From contig NZ_FNAO01000002.1 of the NCBI RefSeq assembly GCF_900101815.1, positions 186,001-250,000 on the forward strand: 64,000 nt of DNA, in the 5' to 3' direction. Under the pieces are notes generated by a model that was not told the DNA's origin, searched no databases, and worked only from the letters and a program-made list of their open reading frames with translations. Below, in pieces: positions 54,745 to 62,659 of this stretch (positions are counted from its first letter, which is position 1; the number at the start of each line of letters is the position of its first letter). Position numbers and translations under genes: made by a program. This DNA comes from Pricia antarctica. GTDB lineage: Bacteria; Bacteroidota; Bacteroidia; Flavobacteriales; Flavobacteriaceae.

Positions 54745-56280
54745 CTAGGCTTTGTTAAGGGTTTCGTTATATGTATCCCTCAAATCCAATGGATCGTCCT
54801 GTGTTTTTTGAAGCTCCATAAGGTCATCGAAAAGTGATCGAACCCTTTCCTTGTATTGCGGATCGTCGGCCAGATCGGTCATTTCGTTGGGGTCGTTTCT
54901 CATGTCGAACAACAGCACCTTTTTTATTTTCGGATAGACCAAAAGCTTGAACCCCTCCTTTCTGATCATGCGTTGAAAATCGATATAGGCACCATATATA
55001 GCCGGGTAATGGCTCTCTTGCAGTTCTCCCTCGATTATATCCATAAAACTATGGAACTGCACGTAATCGGGTTTGTCAACATCTGCCAGCTCAAGGCTGG
55101 TCGCCATGATGTCCTGTAAATATACATCCTGGTCCAATCGTTTTCCTTTTGGGATGCCGGGCCCCACGACCATCAAGGGTATGCGGATGCTGTGATCGAA
55201 CAGGCTCTGTTTGCCGATCAGTCCGTGGTGACCGACCGATAGACCATGGTCCGCGGCGAAAAAGATATAGGTGTTGTCCATTTTACCTGTTGCTTCCAAA
55301 GAATCCAATATCGTACCGATTTGCTCGTCCATATGGCTTAAAAGCGCATAATATTCCCGACGGTGTACCTTGACCGCATATTCGGTCCGGGGAAAAGGGG
55401 CTAAGGCTTCGTCCCTAAGACCCGGGGAATCGCCGATATCATCTTTCCATGGATATTCGGGTAAGAAGTTTTCCGGAACCTTGATACTATCCAACGGGTA
55501 CATGTCCAAAAACCGTTGTGGCGCCTGTCTTGGGTCATGGGTGGCGTTAAAGGCCAGATACATGAAGAACGGGTTGTCCTTTTTCTTTGCGGTTTCGATA
55601 AATGCCAGGGCATCGTCTCGCACCACCTCGCTCCAGTGTTTTCCACCTTCCCAAAAGCCACCTTGTAAGGTGTCGGTAGGGGACCATTCGATATCGTCCG
55701 GACCTGTTGGCCTACCGTAGCCCAGAGGCATATAGTCGTTCCAATCCTTCATGTCTCCCGATGCTGACTTCCATTTCTTTTGCGCCGCATCCAGTTCATC
55801 CCTTCTATCACCGGGCATTCCTGGTCTTATATGCTCTGCCTGTGAAAAAACCTCTTCAGCCGGTGCCAGCACATGCCATTTGCCGGTCATGTAAGTATCG
55901 TAGCCATTTTTTTCTAGCAATCTGGGCCAGGTCTGATTTAATGCCGTGGAATCCCCCTTTGCCCATAATGCGGTTTTTTTCTGGGCATTCCAGATATAGG
56001 ACCCCGAAATGATCATCGCCCTTGAAGCTACGCAGATGGCACCGTTCCAACCGCCCATATTATATGCGTGGGTAAAGGAAGTGCCCGTATTCACCAATCG
56101 ATCTAAATTTGGGGTATGGACTTCGTCAAAACCCAAGGCCGTGATAGTTTCGTAGGTCTGATCGTCGGCGAACAGGAACACGATATTGGGGGGATTGTTT
56201 TTACTTTTTTCCTGAGGGCCTTCTTTACAGTCCGCAAATAAGAATATCAAAATCAGCAATATGGTACTGTTGATTCTCAT
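54745..56280 (-). CDS. Sulfatase (S1 family), lipoprotein
   Basis: 511 residues with a lipoprotein signal (LLILIFLFADC). The formylglycine signature is CVASRAMIISG near residue 82 (C-x-A-S-R form). Metal-site motifs: IVFLFADDQTYETI and YIFFAADHGLSVGHHGLIGK. The C-terminal segment with LLVYPKIKKVLLFDMRNDPNEM is as in known S1 enzymes. It desulfates a sugar outside the cytoplasm and needs an FGE or anSME not seen in this window (the SUMF1-like protein at the left lacks the Cys pair). It lies upstream of the ThuA-PQQ gene on the same strand. Confidence 0.94.
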   Translation of the reverse strand: MRINSTILLILIFLFADCKEGPQEKSKNNPPNIVFLFADDQTYETITALGFDEVHTPNLDRLVNTGTSFTHAYNMGGWNGAICVASRAMIISGSYIWNAQKKTALWAKGDSTALNQTWPRLLEKNGYDTYMTGKWHVLAPAEEVFSQAEHIRPGMPGDRRDELDAAQKKWKSASGDMKDWNDYMPLGYGRPTGPDDIEWSPTDTLQGGFWEGGKHWSEVVRDDALAFIETAKKKDNPFFMYLAFNATHDPRQAPQRFLDMYPLDSIKVPENFLPEYPWKDDIGDSPGLRDEALAPFPRTEYAVKVHRREYYALLSHMDEQIGTILDSLEATGKMDNTYIFFAADHGLSVGHHGLIGKQSLFDHSIRIPLMVVGPGIPKGKRLDQDVYLQDIMATSLELADVDKPDYVQFHSFMDIIEGELQESHYPAIYGAYIDFQRMIRKEGFKLLVYPKIKKVLLFDMRNDPNEMTDLADDPQYKERVRSLFDDLMELQKTQDDPLDLRDTYNETLNKA

Positions 56281-56615
56281 GGCTGTGTGATTTTATCAGT
56301 CTCAAAAATAGTTTAAAGTTAGCACTTTAGCGTATATCGCTTTGGCTTCGGAAATCACCTACTTTTGTCTTATGGGGGAACAAAAAGCATTGGGCCTACC
56401 GTTTCTCGGCTCATCGTATAACTAGGATACCTATAGATATTGAGTGTTGAAGGGAAGTAGTAATGCGCTGTCGAATACTCACCCTGCCGATTTGTAAGGC
56501 CGGTGGCACAATGAGGGAATACCGATACTACCGAAATGCTTGAAATAATATGGCGATGCTCGACGACATTCCCTGGTGCAAGACCCCCTTTGAACGGCGA
56601 TAAAGCGCGGTAACC
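56281..56615. other. Intergenic region before the sulfatase gene
   Basis: 335 bases between the cytochrome c stop and the sulfatase start, both minus. It contains the sulfatase promoter; TAACTTTA near 56318 on the minus strand resembles a Bacteroidota -7 box, but no TTG lies at the right distance. No gene, RNA or repeat is seen. Confidence 0.5.
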
Positions 56616-57128
56616 TTATTTCTGGTTTTCGCTCTTTGTTCGGAAAGTAGAAACCTCCCCAATTGTTACGGGAGTCGCGGAATTGCCAAAACTGTTCCGG
56701 ATATAAGAAGCTACATGGGCCAGTTCAGTATCGTCTAGTTGCTTAAAGGAAGGCATGGCATTGGAATAGGTTTCACCTCGGATCTCCAGGCCTACGTTTG
56801 ACCCATTGACAAGAATACCCAACAACCTGTTTTTGTCGCCTAACACATAATCCGTGTCCTTCAATGGGGGGTTGAGCCTGGATACTCCAGTACCATTGAC
56901 CTGATGGCAGGAAAGGCAATATTGGGCGTAGACCTTTTGCCCTTCGGCCATATATTCCGGAACGTCGGCACTTTCGACCGGTGACGGCACCTCGCTCTCT
57001 TGCTCTGAAGCAGGTTTCGTGTGGGTGTCATTTTCTTTTTTCTTCTCGCCACAGCCGTAGATCGATCCAATTAGGAAAATGAACAAGGGAGCGATTTGGG
57101 CCGTCCTAAAATTCCGTGCTAAGATCAT
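56616..57128 (-). CDS. c-type cytochrome, lipoprotein
   Basis: 170 residues. A lipoprotein signal (FIFLIGSIYGC) and an acidic linker precede a single class-I cytochrome c domain: heme site CLSCHQVNGTG near residue 74, and SNAMPSFKQLDD carrying the axial Met. Its ATG overlaps the dehydrogenase stop by four bases, so the two are translationally coupled. It is the evident electron acceptor of that dehydrogenase. Confidence 0.93.
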   Translation of the reverse strand: MILARNFRTAQIAPLFIFLIGSIYGCGEKKKENDTHTKPASEQESEVPSPVESADVPEYMAEGQKVYAQYCLSCHQVNGTGVSRLNPPLKDTDYVLGDKNRLLGILVNGSNVGLEIRGETYSNAMPSFKQLDDTELAHVASYIRNSFGNSATPVTIGEVSTFRTKSENQK

Positions 57129-58450
57129 TGTTCGGCCTCATCGGTATAAACGATTCTGAACAGCGTCCCGCCTTGGTCATCCGAAACATACAGCGATCCA
57201 TCGGGGCCTTGGGCTAAACCGGTAGGTCGGTGCTGTGCTTCATCAGGGGACATTATGGAATCGGTTCCGGCGAACCCGTCCGCGAATATCTCGTAATCGC
57301 CACTCGGCCTGCCATTCTCGAAGGGTACGAAAGCGACGTTATAGCCTTCCTGTTCTTCGGGGGCCCGGTTCCAACTTCCGTGAAACGCGATGAACGCACC
57401 GTTCCTGTATTTTTCGGGAAACATGTCGCCCGTATAGAACAACAGGGCATTGGGCGCCAAATGGCCTGGAAAGGCTACTATAGGATCTTGGATATCCTCC
57501 GCACCCAATTTTTTGCCATCGCCGCCATATTCGGGCGCCATTATTTTTTTATTCTGGTTCTGGTCGTAATAGATATAGGGCCAACCCGCATCGCTCCCTT
57601 CTTCAAGGCGGTACATGGTTTCCGCCGGAAGATTCGCCGAAGTCTCGATATCATAAATATCGGGGAAGAGCGTATGTAACTGATCGCGTCCGTGCTGCAT
57701 CACGAACAAATGATTGTCTCGCTCGTTCCAGTCGAGCCCAACCACATTCCGTAATCCAGTTGCAAATCGTTTTCCCTCTCCGTAGGACTGCTTTATCGCA
57801 TCCGTTCTAAACTGCCAGATGCCCCCGGCGGAATCTAAAATCGGGCAGGGTTTCATGCCCATCGATCCGAGCGCACGGTCCTCTTTTTGACAGGAGTTGG
57901 AATAGGCACCGATATTGACGTAGATATTGCCGCTATTGTCCAGTGCAATCGATTTTGAATTATGCTGCCTTCGGTCTATCAGACCGGTAATCAGTGTATC
58001 CACCGAGGCGGGATCGACCACTTTTCCATCGGCATCGACCTTATACCGAAACACTTCGCTATTGGAGGAGGCGTACAAGCCGCTTTTGTCAAGGAGAATA
58101 CCGGTACCGCCATAATCGCCAAAGCCTTGTTTTACCTCCGCGGTCCCATTGCCATCATCATCCTCCAAATACAGGATGCCTTTTCCATCAACGGCATTTT
58201 CCAGTTTGACATAGATACCGCCTTGGGCGGTAACCGCAATATGTCGCGGCTTGCCCAAAGAATCGGCGACCTTCAATGCCCCGAAGCCGTCGGGAAGGGT
58301 CAGGCCCGCATTATCGGGACTTAGATCCAGGGCGGTTTCTTGCGTAGCATCGTTTTTTTGCTCTCCTCCACATCCTACAAGAAATACCAGGCCTAGGGCC
58401 CAAAGCAAATAGGTGGCCGTTTTTATCGATTTTTTAGCATATTCTTTCAT
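57125..58450 (-). CDS. PQQ-dependent sugar dehydrogenase (sorbosone dehydrogenase type), lipoprotein
   Basis: 441 residues with a lipoprotein signal (LGLVFLVGC). The six-bladed propeller is recognised by GGTGILLDKSGLYASSNSEV, KSIALDNSGNIYVNIGAYSN, FATGLRNVVGLDWNERDNHL and GSWNRAPEEQEGYNVAFVPF, ending in DGSLYVSDDQGGTLFRI. Such enzymes oxidise aldoses, sorbosone or related sugars with PQQ. PQQ synthesis genes are not in the window. Followed immediately by the cytochrome c gene, the pair forms a minimal respiratory sugar-oxidation module. Confidence 0.92.
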   Translation of the reverse strand: MKEYAKKSIKTATYLLWALGLVFLVGCGGEQKNDATQETALDLSPDNAGLTLPDGFGALKVADSLGKPRHIAVTAQGGIYVKLENAVDGKGILYLEDDDGNGTAEVKQGFGDYGGTGILLDKSGLYASSNSEVFRYKVDADGKVVDPASVDTLITGLIDRRQHNSKSIALDNSGNIYVNIGAYSNSCQKEDRALGSMGMKPCPILDSAGGIWQFRTDAIKQSYGEGKRFATGLRNVVGLDWNERDNHLFVMQHGRDQLHTLFPDIYDIETSANLPAETMYRLEEGSDAGWPYIYYDQNQNKKIMAPEYGGDGKKLGAEDIQDPIVAFPGHLAPNALLFYTGDMFPEKYRNGAFIAFHGSWNRAPEEQEGYNVAFVPFENGRPSGDYEIFADGFAGTDSIMSPDEAQHRPTGLAQGPDGSLYVSDDQGGTLFRIVYTDEAEQ

Positions 58451-58885
58451 AAATCTTTGAATTTAACGGGTGATGTGATTCTTCTTCAGCAAATCATCGT
58501 TGTTTTTTGTTATTGTATGTAAAAAATTACATTCGAGTACTATGCAATCACTAAAATTTTTGCCCTAATTACGTAAGACTATTGAATTAAGACTATTGAA
58601 TAAGGTAGGGAATTAAAGAAAGAGCAAATATAGTTACTTAGTGATTAAGGGTTAGCAATTTTAAGTTTCTATGATTATCGCCTAAAGAATTCAGCATAGC
58701 AAGGCGCCAAATAGTTGCGCCTGTGAAATTTCCTAGTCCATCCAGATTTACAAAGTTAAGTAAATTATCAAATTCAAGTTCCAATCCTTATATCTGAATG
58801 AAACGAAAAAACGAACTATCTTGAATTGATTGTTACATAGGGTAAACTTCAAACATAAATACGTGTCATCTACGTGGAAATAAAA
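58451..58885. other. AT-rich intergenic region, left of the split tRNA
   Basis: 435 bases, about 30% G+C in 58561-58620 (18 of 60). A 14-bp perfect tandem repeat lies at 58574-58601. It is the boundary between chromosomal sugar genes and the integrase locus. No gene is seen. Confidence 0.55.
58574..58601. repeat. Tandem 14-bp repeat (two copies)
   Basis: TAAGACTATTGAAT occurs twice without a gap (58574-58587, 58588-58601). It may be a slippage product or a binding-site pair near the integrase locus. Confidence 0.6.
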
Positions 58886-58917
58886 AAGACCTTAAAGAAA
58901 TAAATCTTTAAAGTCTT
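58886..58917 (-). terminator. tRNA-Arg terminator hairpin
   Basis: AAGACCTTAAAG (58886-58897) pairs with CTTTAAAGTCTT (58906-58917) with one mismatch, and on the minus strand the stem is followed by a run of Ts. It stands 11 bases downstream of the tRNA fragment's 3' end, as expected for the original tRNA gene. Confidence 0.7.
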
Positions 58918-58927
58918 GACTTTCAAG

Positions 58928-58971
58928 TGATGGCACTAGGATTCGAACCTAGGACCGCCTGCTTAGAAGGC
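58928..58971 (-). tRNA. 3' half of a tRNA-Arg(UCU) gene (partial, split by integration)
   Basis: On the minus strand: anticodon loop CTTCTAA (58963-58969, anticodon TCT), 3' anticodon stem GCAGG (58958-58962), T arm CTAGG/TTCGAAT/CCTAG (58936-58952), 3' acceptor strand TGCCATC and discriminator A (58928-58935). The 5' half expected to the right is absent: only two bases of the 5' anticodon stem match, then unrelated DNA begins. No CCA is encoded. This is the displaced end typical of an element integrated in a tRNA gene; an intact copy should lie at the element's other end. Confidence 0.8.
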
Positions 58972-58985
58972 GAAAAATTCTAAGC
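58961..58985. other. Candidate attachment core site overlapping the tRNA anticodon loop
   Basis: Perfect 8-bp inverted repeat GCTTAGAA (58961-58968) and TTCTAAGC (58978-58985) around a 9-base spacer. One arm lies in the tRNA anticodon region, the other in the non-tRNA DNA. This is the shape of a tyrosine-recombinase core site, and an integrase gene starts 146 bases away. Confidence 0.65.
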
Positions 58986-59049
58986 TATCTAAAAACAGCA
59001 ACGAATACAATCAATTGATAACGTGTAATTTAATAGAATTTGAATTCAA

Positions 59050-59095
59050 TTGATACCGTTTGATACCAAAAAAAAGTGTGCGTAAAGTGTGCGTA
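59050..59095. repeat. Candidate arm-type sites: TTGATACC pair and AAGTGTGCGTA tandem
   Basis: TTGATACC occurs at 59050-59057 and 59060-59067 (with TTGATAAC at 59015-59022), and AAGTGTGCGTA is tandem at 59074-59084 and 59085-59095, directly before the integrase start. Short direct repeats between the core and the integrase are expected as arm-binding sites of the recombinase, or as operators of its gene. Confidence 0.5.
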
Positions 59096-59131
59096 ATTTT
59101 AGCTACATTTATGTTATAAATATAGTTAAAA

Positions 59132-60388
59132 ATGGCACGAGCAAGATTAATTTTAGACACAAGAAAAAAGTCAAAAAGTGTTAATGAGAGATTGTTTCCA
59201 ATCGCAGTTAGAGTGTTTCATAAGAAGCCGAGAATGATTCGTCTTTCTTATAGTACTTCAAAAGTTGGATGGGATGCTAAAAATATGATGCTTAAAAAAT
59301 CAGCTTTCGCAAACAAAGATGTTGATTGTGATAAAGTCAACTCTGCAATTTATGAAAAGCTACACTCTGCTAAGTCTATCATTAACAAACTTGGAGATAC
59401 TTTGAGTTCTATATCGGCTGACACGTTAGTTGAGAACATCAAGAAGTCTTGGGACGATAAACTGGATTCAAAGGTCAAAAAAGACCTTTCCAACGAAATT
59501 ACCCTTGCTGAATGGGGACAGGTTCTAATCGACCGGAAGTTGAAGTCGAATAAACCAGCAACAGCCAAATGGTATAAAGATTCAATAGCGGCTTTTACAC
59601 AATTTAATGACGATAAATCGGTAAAGCTTCATCAGATTTCGGTTTCTTTTCTAAAGGATTTCGAAATGGAGCATGTGTCTAGAGGCAATTCTAAAAATGG
59701 AATAAGTTCATACGTCAGGGCTATCCGAGCAATTTATAATAGTGCTTTAAAAGAGGATAGATTTTTACCGATAAAAAATCCTTTTCTACACTATAAAATT
59801 CCATCTACGGCGAGAACAAAGAAAAAAGCATTGTCCAAGGAAAAGATTGTCGCTATCAGAAATTTGCGATATAATGAAAATACTAATCTTTGGCATACCA
59901 AAAACTATCTGCTAAGTATGTTTAATTGTAGGGGAATGAATCTAATTGACCTTGCTAAGTTAAAAGTTAAGAGTATTAATGGTAGCAGGATTTTTTATGG
60001 TCGTAGTAAGACTGGCGACCCTCTTTCAATTCGCATTACGGACGAATTGGCCGTTATTCTAGATTATTACATTGATGGTAAAGATGAGAATGATTTTATT
60101 TTCCCCATCGGTTATGACGGTTCAGTAGAAACTTTCACGAAATATAGGTCGGATAGAAGATTGGTCAATAAGCTGCTTAAACGTATTGCAGAAGATGCCG
60201 GAATTGACGAAAAAATCACATCTTACTATATTCGTCATTCTTGGGCTACCATCGCCAAGAATATGGGCATATCCACGGAAATAATTAGCGAGGGTTTAGG
60301 ACACCATTCGTTGAAGACTACTGAAATCTATCTGAAAAGCTTCGATAATTCTGTGCTTGATGATGCAAATGAGTTGATTGTAGGTTAA
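59132..60388 (+). CDS. Tyrosine recombinase/integrase
   Basis: 418 residues. The N-terminal arm-binding part (RARLILDTRKKSKSVNERLF) and a SAM-like core-binding domain (about 110-210) precede the catalytic domain (about 220-418). Catalytic residues: Arg in MFNCRGMNLIDLAKLK, Lys in GRSKTGDP, YYIRHSWATIAKNMGI (Arg and following His; the first His of HxxR is Tyr, common in Bacteroidota), His in LGHHSLKTTEIYL and the nucleophile Tyr there. It should insert or excise the element at the adjacent tRNA-Arg site. AT-rich compared with the sugar genes. Confidence 0.95.
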   Translation: MARARLILDTRKKSKSVNERLFPIAVRVFHKKPRMIRLSYSTSKVGWDAKNMMLKKSAFANKDVDCDKVNSAIYEKLHSAKSIINKLGDTLSSISADTLVENIKKSWDDKLDSKVKKDLSNEITLAEWGQVLIDRKLKSNKPATAKWYKDSIAAFTQFNDDKSVKLHQISVSFLKDFEMEHVSRGNSKNGISSYVRAIRAIYNSALKEDRFLPIKNPFLHYKIPSTARTKKKALSKEKIVAIRNLRYNENTNLWHTKNYLLSMFNCRGMNLIDLAKLKVKSINGSRIFYGRSKTGDPLSIRITDELAVILDYYIDGKDENDFIFPIGYDGSVETFTKYRSDRRLVNKLLKRIAEDAGIDEKITSYYIRHSWATIAKNMGISTEIISEGLGHHSLKTTEIYLKSFDNSVLDDANELIVG

Positions 60389-60397
60389 ATGTACGTC

Positions 60398-60468
60398 GCA
60401 ACATTTTGGCTATCTTACTTTACCATTTTGCAACATAGTTGCAAACAATTCTTGTTATCTTTTGCAAC
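60398..60468. repeat. Three spaced GCAAC repeats with a hairpin after the integrase gene
   Basis: GCAAC occurs at 60398, 60430 and 60464, at 32- and 34-base spacing. The middle copy is half of a perfect inverted repeat, TTTGCAAC (60427-60434) and GTTGCAAA (60438-60445), which could also serve as a weak terminator for the integrase gene. Confidence 0.4.
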
Positions 60469-60674
60469 GCGAAATTCATAGCAATCATCAGGCGAAATAT
60501 TATGCCAAGTATGGAAATGCAACCAGCAGTTAATAATTTATTTATAAATCTAAAGATATATTTTGTTACAACCCGGTGATTTATGTTTTACTTGGCCCTT
60601 GGTGAAGGCCGCCCTTCCGTTGAGTCTAATGTGGGCTGTTCCTTTATCCGTTAGTAATTTCGATTCGCTTAAAA

Positions 60675-61262
60675 CTAACTCCGTAACCGCTTACTTCCGA
60701 ACAAAACAAACATAAACGTTCCATACTCCTCGCCCAGTCTCTTTCGTAGCACCCTGAAAGATTTGGTCAGATGCGCCTCTACGGTCTTGATCGAAACCTT
60801 CAAATACTCCGAAATCTCTACATTGGTAAGCCCCTCTTTTCTGCTAAGCAATAATACTTCCCGACATTTTGGCGGCAAGTCTTCGATTTCATGGTTAACC
60901 CTGACCATGGCTTTTTCCCAAGAGGTTTCGCTATGTGATTGCAGCACCTTGTCCAAGGCCTCGAAATATTTCTGTTCCAAGACCATGGTCGAGCGGTTTT
61001 TATTATACTGGTTGATAAACTCGTTGTAAACGGATTTGAACAAAAAATTCTGTAGAGAGGTAGCAATGTGCAGTTTTTTACGCTTTTCCCATATGCGTAA
61101 AAATACGTTTTGAAGGATATCTTGCGCAAAGGTATGGTCGTTCGTTAGTGTCAGCGCATAACCGAACATCCTGCGGTCGTATAGGTCAACCAGTTCAATG
61201 AACGCCTTTTCTTCCTCATTTTTCAACCGTTCTATCAATTTCGTCGTTGCACCTTTATCCAT
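60675..61262 (-). CDS. RNA polymerase ECF sigma factor (FecI/Bacteroidetes sigma-70 type)
   Basis: The frame opens at 61325; the ATG at 61262 (MDKGATTKLIERLKNEEEKA) is the normal start for the family, giving 195 residues. Region 2 is at about 20-90 (FIELVDLYDRRMFGYALTL, QDILQNVFLRIW) and region 4 at about 125-180 (LPPKCREVLLLSRKEGLTN, YLKVSIKTVEAHL). It directs transcription of the linked FecR/SusC locus on release from the anti-sigma factor. It is divergent from fecR; the 121 bases between hold both promoters. Confidence 0.93.
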   Translation of the reverse strand: MDKGATTKLIERLKNEEEKAFIELVDLYDRRMFGYALTLTNDHTFAQDILQNVFLRIWEKRKKLHIATSLQNFLFKSVYNEFINQYNKNRSTMVLEQKYFEALDKVLQSHSETSWEKAMVRVNHEIEDLPPKCREVLLLSRKEGLTNVEISEYLKVSIKTVEAHLTKSFRVLRKRLGEEYGTFMFVLFGSKRLRS

Positions 61263-61348
61263 AAAGTAACTATCATTTGTACCATAAATATATAAGGAAA
61301 TAGGAAAATGTGAAAAAAAAGTCAATAAAAAGTTAGGGTATTGTGAAC

Positions 61349-61356
61349 TAGCTTTG
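61349..61356 (+). promoter_or_regulatory. Candidate -7 box TAGCTTTG for the FecR gene
   Basis: An exact match to the Bacteroidota -7 consensus TAnnTTTG, 28 bases before the fecR ATG. The TTG of the -33 box is not at the usual distance, so the call is tentative. Confidence 0.35.
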
Positions 61357-61383
61357 TCTTAACTATAAAGACCAAGCCGATAT

Positions 61384-62580
61384 ATGATTGCTGCCGAAAC
61401 GGAAAACCGAATTATAAAATACCTTTTTAACGAGGCATCCGCAGAAGATTTGGATGAATTGTCCAATTGGATTTCTGTCGAGGGCAACGAGCGGATTTTT
61501 GAGGAATTTGTCCGGTCGCATTACGAAACCACCACTGCTATGAACGAACCGGATACCGATAAAATTAAGGAAGTCCTGAAGCGGAGAATGAAGAAAGATA
61601 AAAACGTCTTCCGTCGTCGAAAAGTCCGTTCGCTGATGAAATATGCAGCTGTTGGGCTAGTGTTTTTGACGATGGGGTATTTTTTCAATGAAAACCGATC
61701 GAAAGGCGATACTTCGAGCAAACTCGTTCCCATAGAAGAAGCCATCACAATTACCTTGGACAACGGAACCATTGAAACTTTAGATCCCACGGCGAACCGA
61801 AAGGTCAAGGATGACCATGGAGGCATAATCGGGAACCAAGAAAAATCGCAACTTACCTATCAGGTACCGGGGGCTGCTTTTGATGGAGATACCATTCCCC
61901 AAAAATTAGTTTACAACACCTTAAAAGTACCCTACGGGAAACGCTTCGATGTAGTACTGTCCGATTGCTCCCATGTTTTTTTGAACTCAGGTACCTCTTT
62001 ACGGTATCCAGTGCAATTTTTAAAGGGACTTGATAGAACCGTTTTTTTGACCGGGGAAGCTTATTTCGATGTGACGAAAGACAAAAAACATCCTTTTACG
62101 GTACATGCCGACGAACTAAGCATTAAAGTGTTGGGCACCAAGTTCAACGTATCCCATTATCCCGAAGACACAAATATCAATACCGTTTTGGTCGAGGGGT
62201 CCGTCGAACTCTATAAAAAGGCGGAGGACAAGGAAAGTGGGGATGGTACTCTACTAAAGCCAGGCTTTAAGGCCGAATGGCGAAAAGTGGGGTACGACAT
62301 TACCATCGAAAATGTAGATACGCAAATTTATACGGCCTGGATTCAAGGCAAACTCGTTTTTCGTAATACCCCCTTCCGAAAGATTCGACAGGCATTGGAG
62401 CGAAGATACAACGTCACCATAAAGAACAGGAATAAAGACCTGGACGACCAGTCGTTCGATGCCACCTTCGATATCGAGACTATCGAAGAGGTGTTGGAGT
62501 CTTTCAATAAAAGCTATGCGATCAGGTACAAAATAGAGAATAATGAAGTGATTATTAGTAACCTAAACCGGAATCTATGA
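61384..62580 (+). CDS. FecR-family anti-sigma factor
   Basis: 398 residues. A cytoplasmic N-terminal sigma-binding part (about 1-80, LFNEASAEDLDELSNWIS), one membrane helix (about 85-103, YAAVGLVFLTMGYFF), the FecR domain (about 190-300, VPYGKRFDVVLSDCSHVFLN and VLGTKFNVSHYPED) and the C-terminal DUF4974 domain (about 320-390, FRNTPFRKIRQALERRYNV). It senses the state of the SusC-like receptor encoded next and holds the divergently encoded sigma factor inactive until substrate binds. Confidence 0.95.
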   Translation: MIAAETENRIIKYLFNEASAEDLDELSNWISVEGNERIFEEFVRSHYETTTAMNEPDTDKIKEVLKRRMKKDKNVFRRRKVRSLMKYAAVGLVFLTMGYFFNENRSKGDTSSKLVPIEEAITITLDNGTIETLDPTANRKVKDDHGGIIGNQEKSQLTYQVPGAAFDGDTIPQKLVYNTLKVPYGKRFDVVLSDCSHVFLNSGTSLRYPVQFLKGLDRTVFLTGEAYFDVTKDKKHPFTVHADELSIKVLGTKFNVSHYPEDTNINTVLVEGSVELYKKAEDKESGDGTLLKPGFKAEWRKVGYDITIENVDTQIYTAWIQGKLVFRNTPFRKIRQALERRYNVTIKNRNKDLDDQSFDATFDIETIEEVLESFNKSYAIRYKIENNEVIISNLNRNL

Positions 62581-62659
62581 AATTAAACCATTAACCTAAA
62601 GACCTTTGCAATTACTACCTGTAATTTGAATACTGAAACCAATTTAAGAACGCTAGATT

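Noticed and set aside
58928-59000. Intact tRNA gene
   Set aside because: No 5' acceptor strand, D arm or 5' anticodon stem can be found to the right; only the 3' half is present.
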